DNA from: Nephromyces sp. MM_2019 | Taxonomy: Eukaryota; Apicomplexa; Aconoidasida; Nephromycida | NCBI GenBank assembly: GCA_015657535.1 | Contig: JADHZB010001247.1 | Coordinates: 1,196-23,713, forward strand | Reading direction: 5' to 3' | Length of the DNA stretch: 22,518 nucleotides | Part shown: one piece after another, positions 20,642 to 22,518 of the stretch | Layout: each line of letters starts with the position of its first letter | Position numbering within the stretch: position 1 is the first letter of the stretch | Notes under the pieces: generated by a model | Databases searched by the model: none | What the model was told of the DNA's origin: nothing | What the model saw: only the letters and a program-made list of their open reading frames with translations | Position numbers and translations under genes: made by a program

Positions 20642-21617
20642 ATATAACACTCTTTACTTTCTGTCGCTCCAACAGTACTCAGGTAGGCCCCATTTGTATA
20701 TTGGTTATTAACTACACATTTTACACATTTTACATATTTTACACACTATACACATTTTACACACTATACACATTTTACACATTTATATTTACATTGACTT
20801 ACTTAGTATATCTCTCAATTAGTGTGTGAAATTCTTTACTATCCTACATCACTTAGGGTTGTGTGGAGTGTGTTGTGTATTGTGTGTGTTGTGTATTGTG
20901 TGTGTTGTGTGTGGAGTGTGTTGTGTATTGTGTGTGTTGTGTATTGTGTGTGGAGTGTATTGTGTGTGTTGTGTATTGTGTGTGTTGTGTATTGTGTGTG
21001 TTGTATATTGTGTGTGTTGTGTATTGTGTGTGTTGTGTATTGTGTGTGGAGTGTATTGTGTGTGTTGTGTATTGTGTGTGTTGTGTATTGTGTGTGGAGT
21101 GTATTGTGTGTGGAGTGTGTTGTGTATTGTGTGTGGAGTGTGTTGTGTATTGTGTGTGGAGTGTGTTGTGTATTGTGTGTGGAGTGTGTTGTGTATTGTG
21201 TGTGAAGTGTGTTGTGTATTGTGTGTGGAGTGTGTTGTGTATTGTGTGTGGAGTGTTTGTGTATGGACTGTATAAAGTGTGTGTGTGAAGTGTTTGTAGG
21301 GTATGTGTGCATGTGTGAGGTGTGTGTGTATGTGTGTGAGATGTCTATTAACTGTGTATAAATTTGTGTGTATGGTGTTTTACGCTTCATCGTGTGTGGA
21401 TCTAGGTATTTATATAACACGCACATGTTTAGTGTGTGTATTTGGTATAGTTTTATGTGTGTAAAAATTTATGTATATCATGTGTTTCATACAACTGATA
21501 ACTTATCCCAAGTACTTTGAGTTCAAATGTGTAAATTTGTGTGTATATTTAAATTTTACAGAATTATATTACCTGGAAAACACCTCGAAAATAATTTCAT
21601 ACAGTATTAAAAAATGA
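20642..21617 (+). CDS. two candidate exons, 3' end of an unidentified gene or spliced 5' leader
   Basis: An exon-like piece at 20642-20682 lies between ATTTCAG and GTAGGC. A second starts at 21562 after TTTTACAG. Joined, they keep one frame of 31 sense codons, beginning YNTLYFLSLQQYSELYYLEN and ending in TGA at 21615-21617. The pieces are of normal complexity between repeat-rich DNA. However, a GTAATT donor follows the TGA by one base and a CTTTACAG acceptor lies at 21750, just before the V-ATPase start. The same pieces could therefore be non-coding leader exons of the V-ATPase transcript, with the open frame being chance. The first piece would need an upstream exon leaving two bases of a codon; I could not find it. 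The family is not recognised. Confidence 0.35.
20859..21256 (+). repeat. TG-rich minisatellite with 16- and 23-bp units
   Basis: The array is built from TTGTGTATTGTGTGTG (16 bases) and GGAGTGTGTTGTGTATTGTGTGT (23 bases). The 23-base unit dominates the 3' half in nearly perfect tandem. All three plus frames and one minus frame are open across it purely because the sequence has no stop-forming words. It lies inside the putative intron 20683-21561. Confidence 0.95.
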
Positions 21618-21750
21618 GGTAATTATAACTATATACACACGCACACACACACACCTCTACACACGCACAGTATCAATACAATTATTTCTACACACATGTA
21701 TATTTATACACACATTAAATTCATGTTAAATAAATTTATAATCTTTACAG

Positions 21751-21795
21751 TCGAATTTAATAATAATTACACACTGACATATCAAGTGAGCAGAA
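21751..21795 (+). promoter_or_regulatory. probable 5' leader exon of the V-ATPase gene
   Basis: A strong acceptor (ATCTTTACAG, ending 21750) stands 46 bases before the V-ATPase ATG, and a TGA at 21787-21789 is in frame upstream of it. This implies a spliced 5' leader; the GTAATT at 21619 is a possible donor. Confidence 0.45.
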
Positions 21796-22035
21796 ATGGG
21801 GATACTAAGATCAGATGTAGGTCTATCTGAATTTACACATACATTTTAACCTACATTTAATATATAACACACATTTTAATCAAGTTTATATTCACACACA
21901 CATTCTCTCCCCCTTTACACATTTACACATACACACACACAGATTATGAAGAGGGGGACATTGGTCATCCCTTCTCATCGTGCACACAAGATGGTGGATA
22001 TGATTGGGAGAAGTGGATATGTCCAAATATGCGAT
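21796..22035 (+). CDS. V-type proton ATPase subunit a, first two coding exons (3' partial)
   Basis: Exon 1 (21796-21816) encodes MGILRSD and ends at a GTAGGT donor. Exon 2 (21943-22035) starts after CACACAG and encodes 31 residues, beginning IMKRGTLVIPSHRAHKMVDM and ending in GYVQICD before a GTAAGT donor. Both are phase 0. The start matches the conserved N-terminus of subunit a (Vph1/Stv1 family), where FRSE/LRSD is followed by a strand, a helix around the Ala-His-Lys region, and a VQ(F/I)xD motif. Subunit a belongs to the membrane Vo sector and, with the c-ring, conducts protons into vacuoles and acidic organelles. Only about 38 of the usual 800 or more residues are in the window. The in-frame TGA at 21787-21789 fixes the start. 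The next intron is filled with CA repeats. Confidence 0.83.
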
Positions 22036-22099
22036 GTAAGTACACACATCAATTAAACACACACACACTTGTATCCAATTGTATCTACACAGACACACA

Positions 22100-22203
22100 T
22101 AATTACACACAACTCATGACCACATACACATAACCCATTATCACACACTCACAACTCATTATCACACTCACACAACCCTTTATCACACACACATAACCCA
22201 TTA

Positions 22204-22244
<41 letters not shown>

Positions 22245-22313
22245 ATTATCGCATACACATACACACACAACCCATTATCACACACACACACACACACACA
22301 ATCCATTATCACA

Positions 22314-22355
<42 letters not shown>

Positions 22356-22391
22356 CCATTATTGCATACACACACACACACAATCCATTAT

Positions 22392-22423
<32 letters not shown>

Positions 22424-22477
22424 ATTATCGCATACACATACACACACAATCCATTATCACACACACACAATCCATTA

Positions 22478-22518
<41 letters not shown>
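22100..22518 (+). repeat. compound CA minisatellite in V-ATPase intron
   Basis: Repeated AATCCATTATCACACAC and AACCCATTATCACACA cores are separated by CA tracts of variable length, with GCATACACATACAC variants. The array runs to the window edge. The core word CCATTATC recurs more than ten times. Confidence 0.95.

Noticed and set aside
20822..21426. Four overlapping open frames (Cys/Val-rich on plus, Thr/His-rich on minus)
   Set aside because: All are products of the TG minisatellite, which lacks stop words in several frames at once; no start or splice support.
22103..22515. Cys/Val-rich minus-strand frames at the right edge
   Set aside because: Produced by the CA/CCATTATC array within the V-ATPase intron.
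1..22518. CRISPR array or telomere explanation for the many short repeats
   Set aside because: Repeats lack unique equal-length spacers, the genes are spliced and eukaryotic, and no telomeric TTTAGGG-like array is present.

Overview
This is eukaryotic nuclear DNA, AT-rich and saturated with CA/TG microsatellites and short tandem repeats. Genes are split by GT..AG introns of roughly 130 to 1600 bases. TAA and TGA both act as stops and the two tRNAs are of ordinary eukaryotic type, so I see no sign of a variant code. Family resemblance points to an alveolate, most likely an apicomplexan. The clues are an N-terminal V-ATPase subunit a beginning MGILRSD, an RNF5-type membrane RING ligase and a lone START-type lipid-binding protein. 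Long, repeat-filled introns are unusual for the compact piroplasms, so I do not name a genus.

Layout. Bases 1-203 hold a (CA)n tract inside an intron, followed by the first coding exon of an unidentified minus-strand gene. Bases 204-3640 are gene-poor, with alternating TG-rich and CA-rich blocks. Bases 3649-7073 carry a short upstream ORF and a four-exon plus-strand gene (641 aa) with a C-terminal START-type domain. Bases 7471-8558 hold an 80-bp tandem repeat, tRNA-Gln(CTG), a diverged duplicated element of about 190 bp that looks like a structured RNA, and tRNA-Leu(CAG) on the minus strand. Bases 8559-12650 contain no gene I can support. Bases 12651-16345 are a four-exon RNF5/RNF185-like E3 ligase (388 aa); its second intron holds three minisatellites and a long open segment that could be an alternative terminal exon. 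Bases 16346-20640 are AT-rich with repeats and a degenerate AAATCAT array. Bases 20642-21617 hold two exon-like pieces flanking a TG minisatellite. Bases 21796-22035 are the first two coding exons of V-ATPase subunit a, which runs off the right edge through a repeat-filled intron.

The genes do not form one pathway. Two are membrane-associated housekeeping functions (ER-associated protein degradation and organelle acidification), and one probably binds or transfers lipid. The observations most worth following are the duplicated RNA-like element with one covarying base pair (7811-8213), the possible isoform switch in the RING gene that would replace its membrane anchor with a TPKxN repeat tail (14763-15416), and the concentration of minisatellites inside introns.
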